DNA from: Polyporus tsugae
Taxonomy: Eukaryota; Basidiomycota; Agaricomycetes; Polyporales; Polyporaceae
Reading direction: 5' to 3'
Assembly: GCA_024305745.1 (NCBI GenBank)
Contig: JAHRBS010000004.1
Location: forward strand, 62,001 to 126,000
DNA length: 64,000 bases
Part shown: positions 12,931-24,373 of the stretch, in pieces
Position numbering within the stretch: position 1 is the stretch's first letter
Layout: each line of letters begins with the position of its first letter
Program-made: the position numbers and the translations under genes
Notes under the pieces: model-generated
The model's database searches: none
Seen by the model: the letters and a program-made list of their open reading frames with translations, nothing else
What the model was told of the DNA's origin: nothing

Positions 12931-15900
12931 ATGGGCCGCAGCTCCCGCCGCGCGCGCACAACCCGCCCAGGGACGTTCGACCCCTCTGACTGCACGCGCG
13001 TAAAACACACCCGTATCGGCGTCTGGGACCTCTACGAAGAGATCGACCCCGCGCGTGCACATGTCCCAGGCGCGTCCTACGCCGACCGCGCGTTCGCTGC
13101 GTACGAATGCCTCCCGTACCTCGCGCGCATGGTCCGCGACGTCCTCGCGATCCGGAGCTGCTGGTTCTTGCTGGCTGCCTACGTCCTCGCCGAAGGCGGG
13201 CAGGCGCTGTTGCCCGCCGCGTCGTTATGGTACGTGCTCAGGTCTTTCGTGTGGAGGGGCCTTGGGGCGCGGGGAAGGATTGTGCTGAGGGCCGCTTGGA
13301 TAGGTATTCGGGACAGTTGATCAACATAGTGCGTATCTTGAACATCTTGTACCTGTGTTGCTCGTCCGCCCCCTTCCCCGTGCTTTGAGAAAGGAAAGCG
13401 TTCGTGTCTGCTAGTCTTCACAGACATTTCAGGACATGTCCCAGAAACGAGCACGAGATAGGATGGGACGCGTCCTAAACGTTTGGTGACTTGCGAAAAC
13501 GGGTGAAGACCTCCCCCTTCACTCGTTTTTGAGCCTTTTGGAGACCCGCGACTGTGCGCGCCGATGTAGCACGAGCTTTCTCTTTACCGCAGCTGGCAGT
13601 ATCCATGCCCATCTCGCAGTAACGGAACTCGTGCTAACCCGGCTTCGGACATGCGCAGTCGCCAAAGCACCTGCATATAGCCAGAATCCGCTTTGAGACG
13701 TGCTTGCGTGAGAGTATAATGCTCTTCGAACGCGCAGTACCTATACCCACTGTGGATTGCAGTCAGTGCCCGCGCACCATCAGTGCGGCCAACTGGATTG
13801 CAGTAGTTGATGTATCGCGAAAACCGGGCACAAGGAAGGTGTGGCGATATAGCGCATGCGACGGGCGGGACACGATTGAAGCAAGTGGCCGCCGCCCGTC
13901 AATGCCAATTTCCCTAGGCATATTAGACATGATCCCTGCCTTCCTGTTCCTCGTCCTCTTTTCGCGGTGTGACCAATAATCTCTGGTGACGAGACTAGGC
14001 GGCGCGTTGCCCGTTCAACCACCCCGCAGTGCGTCTCAAGTGGCATACAATTTTCTCTTCCCATTTGTGCCTCTCATTTAAACAGAAGGGGCTTCAACTG
14101 TCTCGTGATTATCGTAGACATGGGTGGAGGCCCGCGTTATGAGACCAGTGCTTTCATCTAGAATAGCCCATCGCTCCTGTCGTGTTCACGTTGCCTACCA
14201 TACGCATCATCGTGACCCGCCGGCCACGGATAGCTGTCGGCTGTAGGTCTCGCCTTGGCCTCTGGCTGTACTTGTAGACAAGCGCGTCAGGCACGGTATG
14301 GATGAACTCGCTTTTCTCCCTTCGCTTATGGAAAGGCGAGTGGGACGAGTGTCGCGCACACATACTCATTACGATGCACGAAGCTTCCTCTGAGCACCAT
14401 CAAACCCATCAGACTGGTTAACACGCAAGCCTGTGCACTGTGCCCGGGCAGGGACAGATGGTTTCGAGACTAACCTACTGGTTACTGAGCAAGACCTATA
14501 GCTATACGCGCTGCATATCAATGCCGGTGCATGCATCGGGGTGGGGACCTAGAGGTTCATCGGACCCTGGTTAGAAGCTAGGGAACATTCCACCCGTTTA
14601 GATCAAATGCACCCCCGCACTTTATTGTCCTCATCACCTATGCGTCCGTCCAGCGTAGTATAATGAACTAAATTTCCTCCCCCTCTAGCTACAAACAACT
14701 ATAGAAAGCCGCACAGTCGACGCCGACGCGCTCTTACGCATCTGCGCAGGCCGCATCGCATGCTCCGTCGCCCGACGCATCCTAAACCACGCCCTCTCTG
14801 AGCTGCGCGGTCCCCTCGCCCGTCGATTGAAGGCCCAATACTCGCTCCACCTCTTTCGCGCAAGGGCACGGCTCGATCTGCCGACGTTCGAGGACCCGCT
14901 CGTGCAGAGACAGCTCGAAGACGCTTCGTCGACGTCGGGGAGCATCGCGTATGACACCCTGGTGATGGGCGCCGGGATCGTGTCGACGTTGGTGCAGGTC
15001 GTGTCGCAGGTGAGCGTGCTTGCGAGCGTGCTCGGCGGGCAGAGGGACGGGATCTTGCTGGCGATCCTGAGCTTCGCGACGAGCATGAGCGATTGGGTTA
15101 CGCGGTGGAACGTGTTCGCGACGGAGCAGGGTGAGTTGGCGTTTGACGCGGATGGGTAAACGCCGTGCTGACCGGGCGGCAGTGTGGGCGGCGACGACGA
15201 AGGACAAGGACTACATCCAGATGACGGGGATGAAGTACGTCGTGAACAATATGGAGCATCGGAAGGAGTTCATCACGGGCAACCTCGCCGAGTTCATGAC
15301 CAAGGGTATGATCTCCTCTTCGCCCCCGGCGCATGGTGCTGACTTTCGACCAGAATTCAAGCAAGTGTCTGAACGTGTCGGCCCAGACAATGCCGTCGAT
15401 TTCAACGAACTGCGGCGCGCGTCAAGGAACCGATCACGGTTCAGCTTCTTTGGCTTGCTCCAAGACCCCCTGCGCGAGCTACCGCAGATCGTGTTCACGC
15501 TTCGCGCGATCCAATATCCGGCCTCGATGCCTGTCTCGCTCGCCTCCCTCAACCTATTGCAACAGACAACGTCCCATTTCTCGTTCACCGTCTGGCGCTT
15601 CTTCGATCAAACGAGCTCAATCACGGAACAGCTGGCGACAATCCGGAAGCTCTATGAGGTGGCGAACATCCCGAACCGGATAACAGACGGAACAGTCCCC
15701 TTCCCGGAGGATGCACAAAAGATCAGGCATGGCATCTCGCTCGAGTTCAGGTGCGCATTCTTCTCGTCGCACCCACCGCCATGCTCACCCTCCCACAGGA
15801 ACGTCTCCTTCCGCTACCCCGGCTCGGACCAGCTCGCGCTCGACCACGTCTCCTTCACGCTCGCCCCCGGCCAGCTCTGCGTCATCGTCGGCGCCAACGG

Positions 15901-16789
15901 CTCGGGCAAGTCCACGATCCTCAAGCTCGCCGTGCGGCTGTACGACCCCTCCGCGGGCCAGATCCTCCTCGACGGCCACGACGTCCGCACGCTGCGCCTC
16001 GCGGACCTCCGCGCCGCCGTCGCGGTGCTCTTCCAGGACTACACGCACTTTCCCTTGTCGATCCGCGACAACATCGCCCTTGGGGACCCGGATCATTTTC
16101 ACGACGACGCGAACGTGCGCGAGGCGGCGCGCCTGGGGGGCGCGGCGGACTTTGTCGACAGGCTGCCGGACAAGTACGAGACGTACCTGGATCGGCCGGT
16201 GCGGGACTACTTCTCGGGCATGCCGGAGGGGACGCGCACGCTGTTTGGGAGGCAGATCGACTTTTCGGGCGTGAGGGGCGCGGGGGGCATCGCGAGCCGC
16301 GCGAGCGGGCCGGGGTTGAGCGGGGGCCAGATGCAGAGGCTGGCGGTGTCGAGGACGTTCATGCGGAGCGTGGTGAGCGAGGACGCGCGGGTGGGGCTGT
16401 TGTTGTTCGACGAGCCGAGCGCGTCGTTGGACCCGACGGCGGAGCATGGTGCGTATCCGAGTTTCCGAGTTTTGAGGAGAGGGGGGCAGGCTGACGAGTG
16501 GGGGTGGGGTTGCTGGACTGTTTAGATCTATTTGGGAGGCTGCGGGAGTTGAGGGGGAACAAGACGATGGTGTTCTCGTCGCATCGGTTTGGGAACCTGA
16601 CGCGGCATGCGGATCTCATATTGTGCGTCCGTTCGCGCTCCCGGTCGGTTTGCGTGGTGTGCTGCTGACTTGGCCCGTAGGTATATGAACGACTCTGTGA
16701 TCGTCGAAGCGGGGACACACGACGAGCTTCTGAAGCGACAGGGGGAGTACGCGCGAATATGGATGCTGCAGGCGCAGGCATTCCTGTAG
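12931..16789 (+). CDS. ABC transporter-like P-loop ATPase
   Basis: This appears to be an ABC protein with an N-terminal membrane/transporter-like part and one C-terminal nucleotide-binding domain, about 700 residues. Exon 1 starts MGRSSRRARTTRPG at 12931 and ends at 13229; exon 2 (13304-13332) reads on as YSGQLINIV; exon 3 resumes at 14705 with QSRTVDADALLR after a 1.37-kb intron. The nucleotide-binding domain has Walker A GANGSGKST (about 15890), Q-loop LFQDY (16030), signature LSGGQ (16317-16332), Walker B LLLFDEPSASLDP (about 16395-16435) and H-loop SSHRFG (about 16578). A ten-residue block before the signature (ASRASGPG) and an insertion after FGRQIDFSG are longer than in most exporters. 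Stop at 16787-16789. The substrate is unknown. The long intron is the only anomaly. Confidence 0.83.
13333..14704 (+). other. Abnormally long intron (1,372 nt) of the ABC gene
   Basis: Donor GTATCT after the codon fragment GTG-C, and acceptor CTATAG before AAAGCC, give a seamless frame. All other introns in this window are about 45-125 nt. The interior has no ORF with a recognisable domain, no terminal repeats that I can see, and a base composition less GC-rich than the flanking exons. Confidence 0.65.
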
Positions 16790-18003
16790 CCTGTTTGCGA
16801 GTTTTCCGTCCTGTGAGGCGATCCAGACGACGATCCCTGCAGTCCTAGACTACCCCGTGCGTTCTGTCACCCAGAGCTGGTATGTGTTTCACTTGCGTGC
16901 GATCAGCCGCGTTGTGTATGTGCCGCCGTGGACTCACCTCTTGTGGGGCGTCGCAGGGATTTCGTCAGCGGTCCGGTCGGGTTCCTGTAGGCGGTCGGGT
17001 GGCGGACGAGGATGGACGCGCTCACAAAGTTGGTCCGTGCTTCTGGGAGGTGATCGACCACAGCGTGCGGCGACGCCGACACCTTTCATGCGTTGTAGGG
17101 GAACCGGCAGCAGGGCTGGTGCTGTACTGTACCATGGATGCGCGAATGTATATGATAATCTAATTCCGACTCGGATGCACTCTCGGACGATAGGTGTCCT
17201 TGCCTGATGTGTCTGGATCTTATCCTTGGCGGGTGTTCGACGCAAGAACCAGAGATGTATGTCAGTAAGTAAGTCCAGCTTATGTTGGCGAAACGATTCG
17301 GCGGCTGCGGAGAAGAGGAACAACATGCATTGTGTTTGAGAGCTACTGTATATGTACTTATTGGGTGACGGGGCACGCGGTCTTGGTCTTGGAGTGTCCC
17401 AGCGCTTCCCGGGGAAGGACAACAACTGACCACGTGCTTGTCACTTGTGGCAACTGTAATGATTGAGTCTTTCTCCAGCCGCCCAGCTCCAGCCCATCAT
17501 CCATCTTCTGGTGAACGTTTTCGTTCAAAACGAGCAACGCTGTAGCCTGCAGGCACTGGTACCTCTGCCGCAGTCTCTGTTCGGCCCAGTTTGTTTCCAT
17601 TCCCCGCTGATTCCCCACAAATCCTTGGCGGTCGAGCTGATGGTCGTCCTGCTGTAATAAACCATCCACATGCCGACACGATGCCGACATGTGATGCTAG
17701 CGCTCCAAACAACGCTAACCTTCCCCCGCAACGGTGGACAAACGTGACGCCAAGATACTTACCGTATTTCGCTCCCGTGCCTCGCCTTGATCCCCCGCGG
17801 CACGCGAATGTCATCCAAAACACGCATGGTCGTCACCCTTGCTTGCGGCACGCGCCCTTGCCGGGCCACATTGTTTCCTGAGCCGCGTTGGTGCAGGTTT
17901 GGCACACTCTCCAGTACATCTGCCCGCTTGGTTCGTTCTCGCCATCTCGCCAAGGCGCTGGATGTCTCCTCCATGTGGGCGTGTCCACCATACATGGAGT
18001 GGA
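16790..18003. other. Intergenic region between ABC gene and RNase T2
   Basis: About 1.2 kb with overlapping ORFs on both strands, none with a domain or splice continuity. It ends in the RNase T2 core promoter. I see no repeat here. Confidence 0.45.
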
Positions 18004-18010
18004 TATAAAA
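18004..18010 (+). promoter_or_regulatory. TATA box of the RNase T2 gene
   Basis: TATAAAA lies 109 bp upstream of the ATG at 18119 and is followed by CT-rich sequence (18040-18110) characteristic of fungal transcription start regions. Confidence 0.7.
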
Positions 18011-18118
18011 GCACCGTCTCCCCGCCGACTCACCGAATCCCATCTTCTTCTCCTTCTCCTTTTCCAGCCCCGGACTTGCCGCTCGCTCGTTCCTCTCCTT
18101 CTTCAGTGCTAGTCCAGG

Positions 18119-19331
18119 ATGCTCGCTACGACTCTAGCTTTGGCCGTCGCCCTCGCAGGCTCCGCCGCCGCGGGCCCATCCCCCGTCTCCGTCAGCCCGC
18201 TAGACCTCTTCAAGCGGCTCAGCTCCGGCTGCTCGAAGAACGGTCCGACCTCGTGCCACAACACCACGGCGGTGAAGGATCTGTGCTGCTTCGAGTCCCC
18301 TGGAGTGCGTATGCGATCGTGATGGGTACGGGATCGTGGCGATGGGCGGGAGATTGACTGTCCGTTGTCCATTGCAGGGTTTGCTCGTCCTGACGCAGGT
18401 CTGGGACACCAACCCCTCAGCCGGCCCGTCCGACTCCTGGACCATCCAAGGTACGTCCCATTTGTCGCTCGGTGGCCGGGCACAGTCCGACTTAATCTTA
18501 TCACCCATTTAAGGTCTCTCGCCTGCCAAGTCAGTATATGCAGCACTGGTTACAGAGATGGCCCGGTGACTGACATGTATGTGTAGCTGCGATGGTACCT
18601 TCGTCGAGAACTGCGACTCGTCGCGCGATTACACCAACATCGCTAGCCTCTTGACCAAGCAGGGTGCGAGCGACACGCTCTCGTTCATGCAAAAGTACTG
18701 GGTCGACAGCAACGGCAAGAACGAGCGGTTCTGGGAGGTTCGTCGCCATTCTATCCTTGCCAGTGCAACGGAGCCATTTACCGACGTCCCAACCTTGTGC
18801 CTGTTTGTACATTTAGCACGAATGGAGCACCCACGGCACCTGTTACAGCACCCTCAAACCGTCCTGCCTGCGCTCTGGTAGCCCGACTGGGGCCGACGCC
18901 GTCGCGTACTTCCAGACGGCCGTGAAGCTGTTCAAGACCATCCCTACCTACCAGTGGTTCGAGACTAACCTCATCAGCCCCAGCTCCACCGAGACCTACC
19001 CGCTGTCAGTCCTCAGCGACGCCCTTAGGTATGCGACGGGTTTCATGCCTGTGCTGAAGTGCGAGGGTTCTACCCTCAACTCCGTCGAGTGGTACTTCAA
19101 CGTCAAGGGCTCCCTGATTGACGGCACCTTCGGCCTCGTTGGTGGGTTGGCTCTTATCTAAGAAGTATGACGGCGAGATCGCTGACTCCGATGCGCTCAG
19201 ATGCTCCCTCCAAGGGCAATTGCCCCCAAACCGGCATCAAGTACCTGCCCAAGACCGTCGCCAGCACTGCCACCTCGCACTCCAGCAGTCACACCACGTC
19301 ACACAGCAAAAGCACCACCACCTCGCGCTAG
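18119..19331 (+). CDS. Secreted ribonuclease T2 family protein with altered CAS-I motif
   Basis: RNase T2 enzymes are acid secreted or vacuolar RNases that use two His and one Glu. The protein opens with a clear signal peptide (MLATTLALAVALAGSAAAG). It continues with the Cys-rich N-terminus (CSKNGPTSCHN, LCCFESPGGLLVL), and the second active-site block FWEHEWSTHGTC is intact across the intron at 18738-18816. The first block should read TIHGLWPDNCDG, but here it splices to TIQGLSPANCDG: the catalytic His is Gln (codon CAA at 18447-18449) and the conserved Trp is Ser. A 16-nt micro-exon (about 18514-18529) carries most of this motif. The tail is Ser/Thr/His-rich. Reading frame, splice sites and disulfide cysteines are otherwise preserved. 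It may be a weakly active or non-catalytic paralogue. Confidence 0.88.
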
Positions 19332-19477
19332 CTCCTCCTCGATATATATGCGCTAGATTCTATTACCTTTACCTTGCGCTGAAATTGCTACTATTTCATT
19401 TTGTGTTTTCGAATAATAGGGCGGTCACCCGAGTCAAGGCCCCACCGATAGGTATCATTTGTGTATCGGTCTTCTAG

Positions 19478-19566
19478 CACGTGATGTGGTCTAGGGTTAG
19501 GGGTTAATTAGACGCTTTTTTGTCGGGGATCGGCCGACATTTTGCCAAGGGTGGACAGCCGCCATC
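19478..19566 (+). repeat. R1 interspersed repeat, truncated copy a (head and core)
   Basis: It carries the shared R1 layout: CACGTGATG, a short spacer, CTAGGGTTAGGGG, TTAATTAG, TTTTTTGTCGGGGATCGG, then TTTGCCAAGGGTGGACAGCC. The rest of R1 is missing and the sequence runs straight into a CR-family 3' relic. Confidence 0.7.
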
Positions 19567-19584
19567 TTAGAGGCTATTACCCGC

Positions 19585-20080
19585 ACTCCGACCACGCGTC
19601 ATGTATGAGAACCCTCTCGACAAATCCTTGTGCTACTCCGCCCCTCTTCAACGCGTTCTACTTACCAGGAGATTCTCGCGGGATCGCACTCTGTCGTCGT
19701 CCTCTGGCTCATCCAGATCATGGTAAAGCGTGGCCCAGACCCCGTGCATACCAGCGGCGAGCCGGATTCAAGTGCGACCTCGACGCCTATTTTGAACCTC
19801 AGAGTCGAAGCGATCCGCAACCTCCGCCCGCGCGCCTGTTATGATCGGGTCTGGCCATGCTTATGACACATCGAAACCAAGTAGTAAGTACGTCCTTGCC
19901 GTCCCTTACCAGCCGCCGCGTAGGTAACGATCCGACGTCGAGTCGCCTCCTCCAGTTCCTCGCACGCCTCCAGTTCCATGTCTCTCAAAAGGACTTCGAG
20001 TGGGAGGTGTTCATCCAGTTCTCCACATTCGGAGACGCGTTTGACAAAGGTGATGTTCGCCACGAGGGTCTCCGACGACC
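19585..20080 (+). pseudogene. Relic of CR-family gene, 3' (nuclease-like) end only
   Basis: Fragments in shifting frames match the C-terminal domain of the neighbouring CR copies: VMYEN, then VVVLWLIQIMVKRGPDP (about 19694-19745), then FEWEVFIQFSTFG (about 19995-20035). The NTPase part is absent. The piece follows directly on an R1 head, so most of the gene has been deleted or only the end was captured. Confidence 0.6.
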
Positions 20081-20279
20081 GCGGTGAACGTAAAGATGCA
20101 TGGCGCGATGTGTACAGTGTAATGAGCCTTCTTGTCAAGCCTTCTCCCACTCTTCATTCACTTGTAGGGGCGGCGCAGGGACACTCGCTCCGGGTCGAAT
20201 AACACTCGAAATCCAAATGTGTCGCAGCGTGTTCCTCGGGCCCGATCGAAAGGCGGATGTCTGGAGTGGCGGACGTCGA

Positions 20280-20286
20280 TATAAAG
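20280..20286 (+). promoter_or_regulatory. TATA box of CR copy A
   Basis: TATAAAG lies 106 bp upstream of the two-codon first exon of CR copy A, the same spacing as the TATA boxes of RNase T2 and the CoA ligases in this window. Confidence 0.55.
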
Positions 20287-20385
20287 TGCCGTACGCAGCC
20301 TCTCCTTAATCTCATTCCACTCACCACCATCTCCTGGGCTCAAGTGAACTATATCACGGTATTTCATCGATATACTTCCCCAGTC

Positions 20386-22922
20386 ATGACCGTGAGTGCT
20401 ACCTCAACGCATTCAATATACCGTTCCAGCCCCTAACTTTCGACTCTCCAGACCTCCTACCGCGACTTTTGGGAACCCATCAACGATTCATCTTGGGGTC
20501 ACTTCCGACGCACGTACTGGGGTGCTCGTGGCAAAGCCCTCCTCAAGGACCTCCGCGACAAGCCACCACTCGAGCGGTTCCTCCATGTTGAGCAGCCCGT
20601 CGTCCGTGATGCGTTCTCCATGAACGGTACTGGTGATGCCGTGTTTGTCCGCGAGGAGTTCTTGCTGTTCGCTGAGCGTGTCCGGAATGCTCGCAACATG
20701 TCTTCGTTACCCGGTGTTTTGCTCCTCGGACAGCCTGGCATCGGTACGTGCCCTTCCCATTCTTTTCTCGCCTCTGATCATCTGATCCTCACATTCGCGA
20801 TCTCCAGGAAAGTCCCTCTTCCTCCTTTTCCTTCTCGTGCAGTGCCTGGCGCGGGAAGAGCCGGTCCTGTTTACCTCGCGCTTTGGAAACACCTACCTCT
20901 TCGACGAAGACGGCGTAGGGAAGACGGTCACGACCAACTTCGATCCTACCATTTGTCTCCCAAACGCGCTTGACGGCACCCCCAGACTCTTGTCCTTGGT
21001 CGACTGGCCATCGACCAAGGCTCCTCCATACTCCGTCACCTGCTGTCTCACCATGCTCTTCTCCGTCATCGATCCTTCTTCAGATCCTGCGTGCTATCAG
21101 AAGCTCCGACGGCAAGCGAAGTTCCCGTGTTGGTGGATGTCGCCTTGGACCCCCGAAGAGCTCCACGCGCTGTACGTGCAGTGTCTCTATGCTCCACTCT
21201 GCTACCTTCCGACTAACCAGGTCTACGCGAACCAGCTTTCGCATCGCGGCTCGATACGGCTTCGGGGCACTCGCACGACAGCGCGATCCAGACTCGACCA
21301 CGTTCGCACCCGCGGCCCGTCAGCTCTACCCGACGCTGGACGTTACCGCCTTCCGGTCCCTCGCCTCGACCGTCGGGCCCTCTCCGCGGGACATTTTCTC
21401 GTTCCTTAGCGACCCGGCCGCACACGACAGGCTGGTGGACCGCGCCGTGCATTCCTTCCGTGGCGAACTCACCGCACTCGGCAGGCACTTTGTCCGTGAG
21501 GAAGACACGTTCTCGACCGACAACGCTGACGCCGTCTTCCTCGCCACTCCGATCCAAAATCAATCGACCAGTCATGATCAGATTCACAGCAGTACTGCCG
21601 TGTTCACGCGGAGCGACCGCGCTGCGGTCGAGTTTAGGTCACGCGCCGTGTACGAGCGGACGCTGGATAGCTTTCTCACCGCGCCGCCCTGGGGCCCCAG
21701 TGCGAGTACGGTCGCCAGCGGAACGCGGTGGTTGTATCGCGTTTGCGAGAGCATGCCAGGCCGGCAGATGGTCGGCGTCATCCCTTTCCTGTTCGACCAC
21801 TTTGCCGCGCTGTACACGATGGGCCAGTCTTCTTTGGTGGACGATGGTATTACGCGGCGGCACCGCTTTGTTCCTATGGCCCCTCTCCGAGCCCCGGCCG
21901 ACTCGGGGTTCGAGACGTCGCACGAGCTCTGGTTCGTCTACCACTCGCAACGGGGTGGCCCCACAAATGTGAACACGCGGCGGGGCCGTCTACCACCGAC
22001 ACTCGTCGTCGACGACAAGACCAAGACCATCTCATGGCACGCCCAGACGACGTCCCCGTCACCTGGACCGGCGCAAACACTGGCATCCGCATCCGCATCC
22101 GCACAAAGTCATAGTCCTACCCCAGCACCATGGTGCGCACGGCGGCGCGTTCTGTACGAGAAACCTCGACGACCTCACCAAGCTCGACGCCTCGACGTAA
22201 CTACGCCCCCGCCGCCTCCGTCCGCGAGCGCGACCGCGCCCCATTCAACACATTTTTCTTCCAGGAGGTCCCCGTCCCCCCTACCGCCGCCGGGGCCGCA
22301 CTCGCACTCGCACACTCACGCTCCGGGCCCGTCGTCATCCTCTGGCTCGTCCACATCGCGGCCAAGCGCAGCCCACGCGTCTCCGCCTCCAATCCAACTT
22401 ACCCCACCCGGGCCTCGACTGAGAGCCCGAACCTCGACACGGACACGACGTCGATCCGCCGCCTGCTGCGCGAGCGCGCGCGTCAAGTCTGGCCGGCACC
22501 GCGTCGAGGTCAAGCACGTCCTCGTCGTCCCGCGCCCGGGCCTGGAATCGGACAAGTTCGACGTCGAGTGGCGCTTTCCCCCCGAAGCCGCGGAGGGGGA
22601 GTTTGACTTTGCGGACGGTCCGGGGGAGGCGTTCGTCCAGTTTTTGGACGTGTCTGCGTTTTGCGGGGACGAGGCGTCGGGTGGCAGGGCGTGGCCATGG
22701 GACGGGGATGGGGGAAGGTGCGGGGTGGAGGACGTGCTTGGGGTGCGCGTGCCGAAGGTCGGAGGAGTTCCTGGGGCGAGTGGGGGGGGGGGGGGGGGGC
22801 GGACGGGGCTGTGGATGCGAGGATGGGGTGCAAGCGTGTGCGAGAGGAAAGGCCTGGGGGTGTGGAAGGTAGGGGTGGAGAGAAGGAGGGAGAGGAAGAG
22901 GAGGGAGTGCCTGCAGTTGTGA
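20386..22922 (+). pseudogene. Crinkler-like (CR) NTPase-nuclease family gene, copy A, frameshifted in its C-terminal third
   Basis: Exon 1 is only ATG-ACC; exon 2 begins TSYRDFWEPINDSSWGHF. The P-loop LLLGQPGIGKSLFLLFLLVQ is split by an intron at 20742-20807. TYLFDEDGV, a Walker B-like LLSLVDWP (about 20990) and WWMSPWTPEELHAL follow, a layout that fits the NTPase of Crinkler-type effectors. After another intron comes the helical part (VGPSPRDIFSFLSDP, IPFLFDHFAALYTMG). The C-terminal nuclease-like domain is present (VVILWLVHIAAKR, VEVKHVLVVP, FVQFLDVSAFCG) but lies in three reading frames between about 22155 and 22500, so at least two indels disrupt it. An 18-G run at 22782-22799 is a likely source of sequencing or replication error. 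The family assignment is by motif layout, not by a search. Confidence 0.6.
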
Positions 22923-23167
22923 ACAGGGTTAGGGCAACTGACAGCCTTCAGTTGGATATGCATGACAAGGGCGGGCGGTGCCCACAGCGTCAGGGGGATG
23001 GGTTTGTATTTGTACTTCATTGTATTCTAGTGCTATCATTAGCATGCATCCGCGCACATATTTTGACATAGTTTACAAGGGAGTACAAGGTCGGAAGGGT
23101 ATAATGGCACGATCTCGCCAGCTTATCGTGATAAATGGATGAGGCCAAAGCCTAATAATCAATAATA

Positions 23168-23817
23168 TTAATGTGCAGTACCAGGCAGCGAGAGCGGCAC
23201 AAAGACCGGACGGCCGTTGTGCCGTTCAGTCAGCCTCTGCGCTCGTAGGCTATCTCTGACCAATTGATTGATCAGAGTGCCACCGTCCATGCCGTACGTG
23301 ACGAGCATGAACCCTTGGTCTTCAAGGTGTTTGACCACTGCGAGCGTCCAGTCCTCGCAGTCCCATATGTCGGACGTGGGAGGAGGGAGCTGGTTGCCGC
23401 AGATGACCTGTTCGACGTTCGACGACGAGAAAGGCTCACTAAGCGACACCAGATAGCTGTTTGGGGAGCACGCACCTCCTGCAGTCCACTCAGATCGTCT
23501 CTCTCCACCAGCCCAACACGGACACCTCCTCGGTAGCCTGAGGATCTGTCGAGTATCTCGTCCTGGACAAAAGCTGTCCAGCCGCGAGCGCGCAAGCCGA
23601 GGATGTGGGCGTCCGATAGGTGGAATACACGACATTCGCGCGAACGCTCGTCGGTGACCACCGCGATGGCCCAGTGGGTGGTCGCACTTGACGACCTTGA
23701 GATAACGACGACTGACAAGTTTGAATTGGCTTCGTCTTCAACCTCTTGAGCGGTCTCACGCGTTGTACTTGTCGCACTGAGCAGTCTTCGTAGTCGGTCC
23801 CGTAATGTTTGCTCCAT
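23168..23817 (-). CDS. Uncharacterised small protein with HWxIxV and CExW motifs (possible permuted papain-like fold)
   Basis: There are two exons. Exon 1 starts MEQTLRDRLRRLLSATST at 23817 and contains TTHWAIAVVTDE and CRVFHLSDAHI. A roughly 60-nt intron (about 23411-23475) joins SGLQE to VICGNQLPPP. Exon 2 has DIWDCEDWTLAVVKHLEDQGF and ends PLSLPGTAH with the stop at 23168. A His-Trp block followed by a Cys-x-x-Trp block is the order seen in circularly permuted papain-like domains, and similar small proteins are common in agaricomycetes; both statements are from memory and the function is unknown. The gene is intact and lies tail-to-tail with CR copy A. Confidence 0.55.
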
Positions 23818-24373
23818 GGCGACCAGGCGTGCTCTTCACAACGGGCGTGTGGCAAGGTCGTACGCTCAAGAGAGAGAGCTAGGTATACCGCTTCACGCGT
23901 GTTCACGCTTTTATATCCTGGGCACGAATAGCTATCAGCTTAGGGAATTGTGGTTTGAGACTTCTCGACTTTCCTATTCCGTCATTATTGTTGCGCTTTG
24001 GATACGGCGGTGTGAGGAAGGTGCCACCGGCTTCTTGGGCGCATTGATGTTTCCTCGTAGATGCGTGGGGCCCGTGGATGGTCTGGGAAGGCAAGGTGGG
24101 GGCAGGTATGAGGAATCTCAACTCACCGCCATGTCCGAATATACCGTCAACAATGCTGTCCTACTGAATGGCGGCGCTGCGGCAAGGTTTGAGGGAGTTC
24201 GGGTTGTCGAGGTTGTGAGCGGAGGCGAACATTGCCTGTGTCCTAGTCGTGGAAGACATTCCGCGCGAGCGTTGAGTAAGATCTTAGAGGGTAGGAGGCC
24301 GTCGTCGTCGGGGGATACAGACGTCGGGAGAAATCGAAGGAACTTGAAGCCGGGTCACCGCAGGCCAGTGATT
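23818..24373. other. Intergenic region upstream of the small minus-strand gene
   Basis: No coding signal or repeat recognised before the R1 copy that starts at about 24374. Confidence 0.4.

Noticed and set aside
15751..16494. Long ORFs in the other frames over the ABC ATPase domain, both strands
   Set aside because: Shadows of a GC-rich exon; only the frame with Walker A, signature and Walker B carries domain motifs.
19488..19510. Chromosome end or true telomere repeat
   Set aside because: Only one or two TTAGGG units occur, always inside the R1 head and flanked by unique sequence on both sides.
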